Source of the DNA: Candidatus Poseidoniaceae archaeon
Lineage (GTDB): Archaea > Thermoplasmatota > Poseidoniia > Poseidoniales > Poseidoniaceae
Assembly: GCA_022424925.1 (NCBI GenBank)
Contig: JAKMGM010000021.1
Span: forward strand, 1 to 25,905
Reading direction: 5' to 3'
Length of the DNA stretch: 25,905 nucleotides
Made by a program: the position numbers and the translations under genes. A model generated the notes under the pieces. It did not search any database and was not told the DNA's origin. It saw only the letters and a program-made list of their open reading frames with translations. The first letter of the stretch is position 1; each line of letters begins with the position of its first letter. Below are positions 8,178 through 15,164 of this stretch, piece after piece.

Positions 8178-9614
8178 ATGAGCGCAGAACAAATGTCGAT
8201 TGCTGGTGAATGGTGCAGTGCTGAAGACGGTGCTACGGCTGATGTACTCAACCCCGCAACCAGTGAAGTGATGGCGACAACCCCCAAAGCAACCGTTGCT
8301 GATGTCAACCGATGCGTTGATGCATCCCGTGCGGCGTTTGAAGACAAGTCGTGGAAAGCCATGGACCCAGCGCAACGCGGTCGCATTCTCAACAAGATGG
8401 CGCAAGCAACCTACGCCAAAGCCAAGGAACTCGCAGTCATCGAATCCAACAACAACGGCAAGACCTTCCGAGAAGCGTTGTCCGAAATTCGATACGGGGC
8501 ATGGACACTGGAGTACTTTGCCGGACTTTCCGATAAAATTGAAGGAAGTACAATCCCAGTACCCGGAAACCGCCTCAACTACACACTACGTCAACCGCTT
8601 GGCGTCACCGCTCACATCGTGCCGTGGAACTTCCCGTTGCAACTTGCTTTACGCTCGATTGCTCCCGCACTTGCTGCTGGATGCACGGTTATTGCAAAAC
8701 CGGCCTCGTGGACACCGCTCTCCCTCATCGCATGGGCAAAAGCAATGGAAGAGGCAAACGTTGGACTTCCTGCTGGTGTTTTGCAAGTCATTACCGGTTC
8801 AGGTGCACTGATTGGAGACGCTCTAGCCGGTCACCAAGGCGTTGACGGAATCGTACTCACTGGAGGTGTTCCAACCGGACAAGCCGTCATGGCAAAGGCG
8901 AGTGAGAATTTGACACCTGTAACCTTGGAACTCGGCGGCAAAGGAGCCAACATCGTATTTCCTGATGCAAACCTGCGTTATGCTGCAAAAGCGATTTGCT
9001 TCGGGATTTTCATGAACGCTGGGCAAATGTGCTGGGCTGGCTCTCGTCTCATCGTTCACGAGGACATTCACGACGAACTGGTCGAAGCGGTTGTTGCCGA
9101 AGTTGGCAAGTGGAAGGTTGGACCAGGTATGGCTGAAGGCGTACGCATCGGAAGCCTCGTCCATCGCCATCATCGAGATGAAGTGATGGAAAAACTGCAT
9201 GCGGGTTTAGCTATGGGTGGTGAGGTCGTTTGCGGTGGTAACATCGTTGAAGGTGATGGCGCCTTCATGGAAGCAACCGTCGTCACGGGCGTTGACAGTT
9301 CCAATCTGTTGTTCAATGACGAACTGTTCGGACCGGTACTTTCGGTGACTTCGTTTAGCGATGATGCGGAAGCACTTGCGTTGGCGAACGACACCCCATT
9401 CGGTCTTCTCAACGGTATCTGGACACAGAACCTGAGCCGTGCCCACTCCATGGCACGAGACCTTGAAAGCGGCATGGTCTCCATCAATGAATACCCAATC
9501 ACCTTCCCACAGACGGCCTTCACTGGATGGAAACAATCAGGCATCGGCATTGAACAAAGTAAAGACGCACTGCGCTTCTACACCAAGGTCAAGAACGTCA
9601 ACGTTAAACTGTGA
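8178..9614 (+). CDS. NAD(P)-dependent aldehyde dehydrogenase
   Basis: A 478-residue, full-length member of the ALDH superfamily, oxidising an aldehyde to an acid with NAD(P)+. Visible motifs are the PWNFP segment, the cofactor-binding TGGVPTGQ region, the general base E251 in LELGGK, the nucleophile C285 in NAGQMCWAG (34 residues later, the usual spacing) and the C-terminal ELFGPV motif. The substrate cannot be read. The context of a PaaG-type crotonase 9 bases downstream, and of a convergent oxygenase and hydroxyacyl-CoA dehydrogenase operon, suggests oxidation of a semialdehyde from ring opening, comparable to BoxD or the PaaZ ALDH domain. That is inference. A TATA-like GATACAAA lies at 8134-8141. 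It should not be named from sequence alone as betaine aldehyde dehydrogenase. Confidence 0.93.
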   Translation: MSAEQMSIAGEWCSAEDGATADVLNPATSEVMATTPKATVADVNRCVDASRAAFEDKSWKAMDPAQRGRILNKMAQATYAKAKELAVIESNNNGKTFREALSEIRYGAWTLEYFAGLSDKIEGSTIPVPGNRLNYTLRQPLGVTAHIVPWNFPLQLALRSIAPALAAGCTVIAKPASWTPLSLIAWAKAMEEANVGLPAGVLQVITGSGALIGDALAGHQGVDGIVLTGGVPTGQAVMAKASENLTPVTLELGGKGANIVFPDANLRYAAKAICFGIFMNAGQMCWAGSRLIVHEDIHDELVEAVVAEVGKWKVGPGMAEGVRIGSLVHRHHRDEVMEKLHAGLAMGGEVVCGGNIVEGDGAFMEATVVTGVDSSNLLFNDELFGPVLSVTSFSDDAEALALANDTPFGLLNGIWTQNLSRAHSMARDLESGMVSINEYPITFPQTAFTGWKQSGIGIEQSKDALRFYTKVKNVNVKL

Positions 9615-9623
9615 GGCGAAAGC

Positions 9624-10409
9624 ATGGCTGTGACATCGACTGACTTGAACGAAGGCATTCGACTGATCCATTTCTCAGGCCAATCTGCAACGCAGTCATT
9701 CTCAAGAGAGTTTCTACCGCACATTGCGAAAGCCATTGATGCGGGACTCACCCATCCAAACGTCAAGGCCATCGTACTGACGGGTGAAGGCAAATTTTTC
9801 TCGGCAGGCGCCGACATCAATGCGTTTGCCAAGTCAATCGAAGACGGCGATGCACCTCAATTGATTCGAGATTTGACCGGGATACTGCACCCACTGTTGA
9901 TTCGCATGCGTCAATCCCCCACCATTACGGTGGCGGCCATAAACGGGGCTTGCGCAGGAGGAGGACTTGGACTTGCACTTGCGTGCGACGCACGAATCGT
10001 GTCCCCTCAAGCGAAGATGGCTGCCTCGTACGCTGGCATGGGGCTTTCACCCGACGGTGGAACAACGTGGTTACTCCCTCGTCTGGTCGGAGACCAAGTC
10101 TCTCGACGGTTCTTTTTCGAAAATGAAATATGGAATGCTGAGCAATGCGTCACCGTCGGTGCGGCTGATGCCATGGTTGCAGCGGACACACTGGTTGAAG
10201 CCGCATGTGAGACCGCTGAACGATGGAGTCAGTGGGGACAGCACACCAAAGAAGCAACCAAGCATTTGCTGCAGGTCCAATCAACACAGGATTTTGAAAC
10301 GCATTTGAAACACGAGCGTACACTCATCGAAGCGGCAGGTACTACCGATGCGTTCAAAGAAGGTGTTTCGGCATTTCTGGAAAAGCGTAAACCGGTATTT
10401 GAACGATAA
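9624..10409 (+). CDS. crotonase-fold enoyl-CoA isomerase/hydratase, PaaG-type active site
   Basis: A 261-residue crotonase-fold enzyme acting on acyl-CoA. The oxyanion-hole segments FFSAGADI and NGACAGGGLG are present. The two glutamates of classical enoyl-CoA hydratases are missing: glycine stands in GGGLG where hydratases have glutamate, and the second site is in ASYAG. Instead there is D144 in SPDGGTTW, the position and context of the catalytic aspartate of PaaG-type isomerases. It is therefore more likely an isomerase, or PaaG-like ring-modifying enzyme, than a hydratase. GAGGCGAAAGC precedes the ATG, which lies 9 bases after the aldehyde dehydrogenase stop, so the two form one transcription unit. 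It ends 14 bases before the end of the convergent dehydrogenase gene. Confidence 0.85.
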   Translation: MAVTSTDLNEGIRLIHFSGQSATQSFSREFLPHIAKAIDAGLTHPNVKAIVLTGEGKFFSAGADINAFAKSIEDGDAPQLIRDLTGILHPLLIRMRQSPTITVAAINGACAGGGLGLALACDARIVSPQAKMAASYAGMGLSPDGGTTWLLPRLVGDQVSRRFFFENEIWNAEQCVTVGAADAMVAADTLVEAACETAERWSQWGQHTKEATKHLLQVQSTQDFETHLKHERTLIEAAGTTDAFKEGVSAFLEKRKPVFER

Positions 10410-10423
10410 CCAGTCGACTGGAT

Positions 10424-11311
10424 TCACTCAGGCAAGTCGGATTCAACCGCTTCACCGGTCGACCAATCGTAGATTCCCTTTCCGGATTTCTTACCGAGCC
10501 GGCCTTCTGCAACGAGTTTTTCCAAAAGAGGATGGGGTGCATAGGCGTCATCACCAAACGATGCCTGTAGATTGTTGAGAATATCTCGGCGGACATCGAG
10601 ACCGACCAAGTCGGTTAGAGCCAACGGACCCATTGGATGCTTGTACCCCAAAACCATCGCTGTATCGATGTCTTTGGCGCTTGCAACACCATCAGCGAGC
10701 ATGCGTATGGCTTCATTCCCCAACACCACGCCAAGTCGACTGGTGGCAAATCCGGGAATGTCTTTGACCAAAATGGTTGTTTTGCCCATGGCTTGACCAG
10801 CAGCCTCAGCTACAGCAATCGTTTGCTCACTGGTCGAATCATGCCGCACCAGTTCAAGCAGTTTCATGATGGGAACTGGATTGAAGAAATGCATTCCAAT
10901 CACCCGTTCTGGACGAGAAGTTGCCGCTGCGATGTCGGCAATTGATAGCGATGAAGTGTTGGTTCCAAGAATTGCATGCGCCGGTGCAAGCGTATCCAAT
11001 TGTGCAAAAATGGAATGCTTCAAATCAGGAATTTCGGGAACGGCTTCAATGACCATGTCTGCTTGTGAAACCGCTTCAGCCATGTCTGTGAAGGCATGCA
11101 GATGTTCACGCCATTGTGCTTTTTGTTCTGCAGTTGTTTTGCCTCGAGCGATTCCCTTGTCCCAAAATGCCTCAATTCGAGCCATGCCTCGCTCCAATCC
11201 TTCAGGAAAGGCGTCAAACAAATGTGTCTTCCAACCACTTTGTGCGCATACTTGAGCAATACCCGCACCCATCGTTCCAGCACCGATTACCGCTACGCAG
11301 CGAATCTCCAT
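10424..11311 (-). CDS. 3-hydroxyacyl-CoA dehydrogenase
   Basis: A 295-residue NAD-dependent 3-hydroxyacyl-CoA dehydrogenase, converting 3-hydroxyacyl-CoA to 3-ketoacyl-CoA, as in beta-oxidation, butyrate metabolism or the late phenylacetate pathway (PaaH). The Rossmann motif GAGTMG is at residues 10-15. The TNTSSLSI segment, the catalytic-histidine motif HFFNPVPIMKLLELV, and the C-terminal domain (DIPGFATSRLG, then YKHPMGPLALTDLVGLD) are intact. The length equals stand-alone family members. The ATG at 11311 is chosen because the Rossmann fold begins a few residues later and GGGGGC precedes it. The longer frame to 11392 runs into the upstream gene. It is the last gene of a - strand unit with the oxygenase. 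Confidence 0.94.
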   Translation of the reverse strand: MEIRCVAVIGAGTMGAGIAQVCAQSGWKTHLFDAFPEGLERGMARIEAFWDKGIARGKTTAEQKAQWREHLHAFTDMAEAVSQADMVIEAVPEIPDLKHSIFAQLDTLAPAHAILGTNTSSLSIADIAAATSRPERVIGMHFFNPVPIMKLLELVRHDSTSEQTIAVAEAAGQAMGKTTILVKDIPGFATSRLGVVLGNEAIRMLADGVASAKDIDTAMVLGYKHPMGPLALTDLVGLDVRRDILNNLQASFGDDAYAPHPLLEKLVAEGRLGKKSGKGIYDWSTGEAVESDLPE

Positions 11312-11336
11312 ACAGCCCCCAGTCGGCTCGACTTCA

Positions 11337-12257
11337 TCATGCTTCCTTGAGAGCAGGTTGCTTTCTCTGTGCCAATGCAACGCCACCAACAATCAGTACG
11401 AACGCAACGAAAAGCGATGCGCCAAGTTTCTCGTCGAGCAATACATAACCGCTGAAAATTCCAAAAATGGGTACCAAGTAAACGTACAACGCACTCTTGC
11501 CTGCTCCGATAGCAAGAATGCCATCGGCAAACCAAACGTAGGATACCACTGTGGAGAAAATAGCCAAGAAAAGAATGGATACCCAACCGTAAAACGAAGG
11601 TTCAGGAATACCAACGATTGCCGTTTCAACTGCAGCAATCGGCGTCAACATCGCAAAACCTGTGACTGAAGACCAAACGGTGAGTTGCAACGGCGTAAGA
11701 CATCGGTCTGAATCCTTTGAAGGCTCAGTCATTGCAATTTTCATTTGGATGGTGTTGCATGCCCACGCTAAGGCTGCACCGGCGATGAGGAGGTCGCCCA
11801 ATGCCCGCTCATAGAACGGGATATCGACGTTGGGAGAGTACAGAAAAAGTACGGTAACCCCTGCAAGTCCTAAGAGAATTCCAGCCGCAAGACGCCAGTG
11901 CATTGCTTCTTTGAGGAAAAAAATAGCAAGTACAGCCGTGAAAAATGGATTGAAAGTGATCATAAGCGAGGCATCACCTGCCGCTGTGAATTTCATTCCA
12001 GTCATGAAAAAGGCTTGATAGACGCACGTTGAAAAAAAACCAATCCAAACGATGCGTTTCCATTCCCCGCGGGTTGGAATCATCCACTGGTTTGAAAACC
12101 GCAGGTACACAAGAAACAGAACTACGGCAACAACATACCGAATCCAAGAAGCAGCGAATGGAGCTATGTCCTGGGCAATGACACGCCCTGCTGGCCAGCC
12201 AAATCCCCAGACTATAACTACAAAAATAAGTTTCAAGTGAACCAGGAGGTTCTTCAT
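11337..12257 (-). CDS. EamA/DMT-superfamily transporter
   Basis: A 306-residue membrane protein with ten predicted hydrophobic helices in two tandem EamA-type halves. Typical segments are VVIVWGFGWPAGRVI near the start, AASWIRYVVA, and in the second half YVYLVPIFGIFSGYVLLDEKLGASLFVAFVLIVGG (shown only in part as PIFGIFSGYVLLDEKLG). DMT transporters export or import small metabolites and amino acids; the substrate here is unknown. The start ATG overlaps the stop of the upstream 178-residue gene by 4 bases (ATGA), so translation is coupled. It also lies between an oxygenase-type gene and a dehydrogenase gene. A role in moving an aromatic substrate or product across the membrane is possible but only inferred. 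Confidence 0.9.
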   Translation of the reverse strand: MKNLLVHLKLIFVVIVWGFGWPAGRVIAQDIAPFAASWIRYVVAVVLFLVYLRFSNQWMIPTRGEWKRIVWIGFFSTCVYQAFFMTGMKFTAAGDASLMITFNPFFTAVLAIFFLKEAMHWRLAAGILLGLAGVTVLFLYSPNVDIPFYERALGDLLIAGAALAWACNTIQMKIAMTEPSKDSDRCLTPLQLTVWSSVTGFAMLTPIAAVETAIVGIPEPSFYGWVSILFLAIFSTVVSYVWFADGILAIGAGKSALYVYLVPIFGIFSGYVLLDEKLGASLFVAFVLIVGGVALAQRKQPALKEA

Positions 12258-12790
12258 GAAAAACGCTCCAAACCGAGTTGGAGCATGCGTGAACGGGGTA
12301 AGCCAATTTCAGGCAATCCAGCAGCGGGAGCGTACAATTTCAGGCCTTCAATGCGAGAAACATACAGCCCGTAGCTGGCTATGTCGGTCGGGTTGTAGGG
12401 CGTAGGAACGCCCATGCGAGTCAACGTATTGCAAGCAGCCTCGGTGTAGAGAGGAAACAAGTTTGTCGAGAAATGCATCCATGCTGAGACACGGGTCGCA
12501 TCAACATTGTCAAGGGTCAAAAGATGCTCGAGAAGCGAAACATCTGGGTAATTGACGGTGCGCAAGGTCATTTCCACTTCGTTGGAAATATCTTCGGGCC
12601 ACATGAATGGATCGTTGTTTGCCCATTGGTCAGCGACGCGAATGTGTTCGAGCGATGCTTCGCTCTCAATTGAGAACAGTGCATCTGCGTATTTTTCGTC
12701 GTCAACAGTGTCGGCCACGAGAGCAGGTAGTGCTTCGTAAAACGCTTCACACTGTTCTACGTCGATGCCATACAGCGAAACCGGAATCAT
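12254..12790 (-). CDS. uncharacterised protein of the oxygenase operon
   Basis: A 178-residue soluble protein that I do not recognise. It has no signal peptide, membrane helix or nucleotide-binding motif. It looks mostly helical and acidic, with several aromatic residues (WANNDPFMWPEDIS, WMHFSTNLFPLYTEAA) and two cysteines. The ATG at 12790 is preferred to the upstream one at 12808 because GGAGGG lies 5 bases upstream. It starts 27 bases after the stop of the diiron oxygenase gene and overlaps the EamA gene by 4 bases. This position makes it a candidate accessory or structural partner of the oxygenase, comparable in place only to PaaB/PaaC-type subunits. No sequence similarity to them is claimed. 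Confidence 0.75.
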   Translation of the reverse strand: MIPVSLYGIDVEQCEAFYEALPALVADTVDDEKYADALFSIESEASLEHIRVADQWANNDPFMWPEDISNEVEMTLRTVNYPDVSLLEHLLTLDNVDATRVSAWMHFSTNLFPLYTEAACNTLTRMGVPTPYNPTDIASYGLYVSRIEGLKLYAPAAGLPEIGLPRSRMLQLGLERFS

Positions 12791-12817
12791 GGAAACCCTC
12801 CATTGCAAGCACGAGGC

Positions 12818-13978
12818 TCAAATCTTGGCACCGATTCCCGAAGCGATTTGACGAGCAGACATTGGCTTGTTTGCAACCCATTCTTGCTTGAACAATTCCT
12901 TGAGTTTTGCTTCATCTTCGGCGTTCGGTAGAGCAGCATCCATGTAGGCGTCCCACGCTTCGTCACTGCCTTCAAAGGGCGTACCTTCGATGGTGAATCG
13001 CTGACGCTTGAATGCGCCGATGTCACGGTTGAAGTTTTCGTGAGGGACAATCAGCGGTGCACTGCCTTCAGGCAAATACCCGTTGAGTTTACCGACCTCA
13101 GCGACGATTTCATCGTGATAGTGACCACGAGCTTCCTCGTTCAAGATTTCCTTATCGACTTCGATACCTGCGTCGAGTTTCTTGCGTTCATCCCAGCGTC
13201 CTTTGACACCCCAGACGTACGACCAGTGAGCGGATGATGACGCATCGACACCGAACAAGTCGTGTGCGGTGCTGACCCACTTGTTGAAGAATTTTTGAAG
13301 CATGTCAAGTGGGATGACGCCGGCCTTGATGACACGGCGCAGACCGTTTGAACCGGTTCCCAAGTGGAACGATTCTTCCTTGAGCATTGGACCCATAGAT
13401 GCAGCCAGTGGCTTGAACGCTGAGGTTGAGAGCATGCCGAGTTGGAACTTACCGTCACGGTCAACAAACATGGTGTAACAGAAGAAATCCAGCCAGTGTG
13501 GCATTGGTCTATTGAAGGCGCCGAGCAAGCGATCGCCATCCTGAGCATTCCGCTCGAGAAGCTTTTGTGCTTCGCGTCGTCCTTGCTGACCGAAGTAGGT
13601 CATCAAGAGATAAGCCATCTGCCATCCGTGGCGCTGTTCCTCAGCCATGATGCGGGCTGCTGCATAGCGGTCGTAATCGGTAGGTGCTGAAGCGAGAAGG
13701 TGGCGTTGCTGTTCAACGGATGCGAACTCAGTGTCGCCCTGAACGGTGATCATGCTAACCAAAGCATCGCGCATGCTTTGCTGAGGAACTTGTAGAGAGC
13801 GCTCCCACTTCGGGCGGCCTGCGTAATCGCCGAACTCGATGACATCACCTGCACGGTCCCAATCGAATTGAATTGAAAGGTCAAAGTCGCCCATCCATTC
13901 GCGATTAAACCCAACGCGGTCTTGCCATTCGGTAAAGTTTGAAATCCAGTCTTCCCATGTATTCGGTAGGTTGTCCAT
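12818..13978 (-). CDS. BoxB/PaaA-like diiron acyl-CoA oxygenase (epoxidase) component
   Basis: A 386-residue ferritin-like diiron protein. Two EExxH iron-binding motifs are visible: E113-E114-x-x-H117 in MAEEQRHGWQM and E201-E202-x-x-H205 in LKEESFHLGTGSNGL. Candidate helix-1 and helix-3 ligands lie in FASVEQQRH and HWLDFFCYT. The segments around the motifs closely resemble, from memory, benzoyl-CoA 2,3-epoxidase subunit BoxB and, more distantly, phenylacetyl-CoA epoxidase PaaA. Both epoxidise the CoA-bound aromatic ring with O2. BoxB is longer (about 470 residues), so this is a shorter relative and its substrate is uncertain. No reductase subunit (BoxA, PaaE) and no CoA ligase is in the window. 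A palindromic operator lies at 14014-14038, just upstream. Confidence 0.82.
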   Translation of the reverse strand: MDNLPNTWEDWISNFTEWQDRVGFNREWMGDFDLSIQFDWDRAGDVIEFGDYAGRPKWERSLQVPQQSMRDALVSMITVQGDTEFASVEQQRHLLASAPTDYDRYAAARIMAEEQRHGWQMAYLLMTYFGQQGRREAQKLLERNAQDGDRLLGAFNRPMPHWLDFFCYTMFVDRDGKFQLGMLSTSAFKPLAASMGPMLKEESFHLGTGSNGLRRVIKAGVIPLDMLQKFFNKWVSTAHDLFGVDASSSAHWSYVWGVKGRWDERKKLDAGIEVDKEILNEEARGHYHDEIVAEVGKLNGYLPEGSAPLIVPHENFNRDIGAFKRQRFTIEGTPFEGSDEAWDAYMDAALPNAEDEAKLKELFKQEWVANKPMSARQIASGIGAKI

Positions 13979-13995
13979 GCAGTTACGAAGTTCGG

Positions 13996-14004
13996 GTCTA
14001 CCTT
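13996..14004 (-). promoter_or_regulatory. weak TATA-like element before the oxygenase gene
   Basis: On the - strand the sequence ACAATAAGG lies about 22-26 bases before the ATG at 13978. That is the distance expected for a leaderless archaeal transcript, and no ribosome site is visible before this ATG. The match to the archaeal TATA consensus is poor. The palindromes begin about 10 bases further upstream, where an activator would sit. Confidence 0.3.
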
Positions 14005-14013
14005 ATTGTCTTT

Positions 14014-14038
14014 GCGAACATGTTCGCACGAACATGTT
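14014..14038. promoter_or_regulatory. tandem palindromic operator upstream of the oxygenase operon
   Basis: A perfect 14-bp palindrome, GCGAACATGTTCGC, occupies 14014-14027. A second AACATGTT palindrome is at 14031-14038. The 10-bp word CGAACATGTT is thus repeated directly with a 14-bp period. The pair lies 36-60 bases upstream of the oxygenase start and overlaps the stop codon of the preceding regulator gene. No other AACATGTT was noticed in the window. It looks like a binding site for a dimeric regulator, with the adjacent HTH_10 protein as the obvious candidate. Confidence 0.65.
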
Positions 14039-14789
14039 AGGGGCTCCGTCTCCGTATGTCGTCAACAAAGGCGTGGTGCACCGTTGATTCAATTCGGTGA
14101 AGTTGTGCTGACAAGGTTGATTTCGCAACATTGAGGACAACGGCCAGTTCCGTTAGTGTGATACGACGAGGGACGTCATAATACCCTTCTTTCATAGCAG
14201 AGTCAAACACGAAGCGTTGCCGTGGTGTGAGTAATCTGCTGGTGACGCCTCGCGTGGAAAGGAGCCTGTAAGGTATACTTTCGTCGTCAAAGCCAGAGAG
14301 CAAGTCGCGTACTTTCTCGCGAGCACATGAGACTGTCCATTCGACCCAACCATCGCGTACTTCGAACGGCGTGTGAGGAATCACACCAACCTTTAGCAGC
14401 GGTTTGAGGAAACCTCCACCTCCAGCGATGATGTCAACCACAAAACTCTGTTTTCCGAAGCTTCGTATTTCTTCAATGCCAGGGTGTGCAGATACTGTAG
14501 CGGTGATTTCTTCGCTGCACGAAGCACGAGCAGTGCCTCTACCTTTACGCAGCGGCATGTGTTCCTCAATTCGGAGAATTGCAGACGGGTTACTGCGCGT
14601 CACATCCCCCGCCCAGTGACCTTCTGGTAAACGGACCTCAATCCTTACCTCTTGCACCGCCATGATTGGTTGTAATGACCAATACACTTGAACTTCACGA
14701 ACGGTTCTACCCGGTGCTCCACCTCGCTCACTCAAGGTTGTACTCATAGAGATGCGTCGGAAAATGGCTCGCAGTGCCTCATTTGTCAT
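14037..14789 (-). CDS. HTH_10 (bacterio-opsin activator type) transcription regulator
   Basis: A 250-residue regulator. The C-terminal 64 residues (187-250) form an HTH_10 domain: LTPRQRFVFDSAMKEGYYDVP, a helix-turn-helix around ITLTELAVVLNVAKSTLSAQ and a final helix. The N-terminal part contains a beta-rich sensory-like region (VREVQVYWSLQPIMAVQEVR, LPEGHWAGDV), seen in archaeal relatives. Several ATGs are in frame. The one at 14789 is chosen because a good TATA box (14815-14823) is centred about 30 bases upstream, giving a leaderless or nearly leaderless mRNA. Starts at 14798 and 14747 remain possible; the one at 14840 lies upstream of the TATA box. It precedes the oxygenase gene by 58 bases and probably regulates it. 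Confidence 0.85.
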   Translation of the reverse strand: MTNEALRAIFRRISMSTTLSERGGAPGRTVREVQVYWSLQPIMAVQEVRIEVRLPEGHWAGDVTRSNPSAILRIEEHMPLRKGRGTARASCSEEITATVSAHPGIEEIRSFGKQSFVVDIIAGGGGFLKPLLKVGVIPHTPFEVRDGWVEWTVSCAREKVRDLLSGFDDESIPYRLLSTRGVTSRLLTPRQRFVFDSAMKEGYYDVPRRITLTELAVVLNVAKSTLSAQLHRIESTVHHAFVDDIRRRSP

Positions 14790-14814
14790 GCCTAACATTT
14801 GCCTTTTTTGATGG

Positions 14815-14823
14815 TTTATTTTA
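14815..14823 (-). promoter_or_regulatory. TATA box of the HTH_10 regulator gene
   Basis: TAAAATAAA on the - strand, about 26 bases upstream of the region 14789-14798, where two candidate ATG codons lie. No ribosome site is seen, so the transcript is probably leaderless or nearly so. Confidence 0.5.
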
Positions 14824-14845
14824 GCATGATGAAAAAACATAGCGT

Positions 14846-14851
14846 CATATA
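14846..14851 (+). promoter_or_regulatory. TATA box of the small membrane protein gene
   Basis: CATATA centred about 26 bases before the ATG at 14874, the spacing of a leaderless archaeal transcript. Together with the box at 14815-14823 it defines a compact divergent promoter region of about 85 bases. Confidence 0.4.
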
Positions 14852-14873
14852 CCCCCTTTGCGATGTTTCTCTC

Positions 14874-15113
14874 ATGGGCAAAATTATGTCAGAAGCAAAA
14901 AGACTGTTCTCAGCAACGAACGCAATCGGGTACATATTCGGTTTGTTGGGGTTATCGATCATCGCCGTAACGCAATTTTTGACGGAACTCCTTCCGTTGT
15001 TGTTTGCGCCGCTCGTGTGTGCGACATTAGGGGCTGTCCTCTACGCAACGCAGTCGAGCAAGAAGCAGGTGTTTGAACTCCAACAAACGCCGATTTCTAC
15101 ATCGCAAAAGTGA
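14874..15113 (+). CDS. small two-helix membrane protein
   Basis: A 79-residue protein with two adjacent hydrophobic helices (AIGYIFGLLGLSIIAVTQFL and LLFAPLVCATLGAVLYA) and a polar tail. I do not recognise a family. The ATG at 14874 is chosen because a TATA-like CATATA lies about 26 bases upstream. An ATG at 14886 is an alternative. It is divergent from the HTH_10 regulator gene. The hydrophobic pattern and the promoter-like spacing argue for a real gene, but its short length leaves room for doubt. Confidence 0.5.
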   Translation: MGKIMSEAKRLFSATNAIGYIFGLLGLSIIAVTQFLTELLPLLFAPLVCATLGAVLYATQSSKKQVFELQQTPISTSQK

Positions 15114-15116
15114 TTT

Positions 15117-15164
15117 CGACACATCTGTGAACGTGCTGTAGAGCACGCAAGCGACACATCACAG
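15117..15164. terminator. nested hairpin between convergent genes, possible bidirectional terminator
   Basis: Between the small membrane protein gene and glpX lies a nested inverted repeat. The inner stem CGTGCT/AGCACG (15132-15137 with 15142-15147) has a 4-base loop. The outer stem CTGTGA/TCACAG pairs 15125-15130 with 15159-15164. A 9-bp direct repeat CGACACATC also occurs at 15117-15125 and 15152-15160. There is no clear U-run, so a terminator role is only suggested by location. The outer stem covers the glpX stop codon. Confidence 0.4.

Noticed and set aside
12552..13690. Several + strand frames opposite the oxygenase and its neighbour gene
   Set aside because: They are antisense to strong - strand genes with domain motifs and have no ribosome site or recognisable product.
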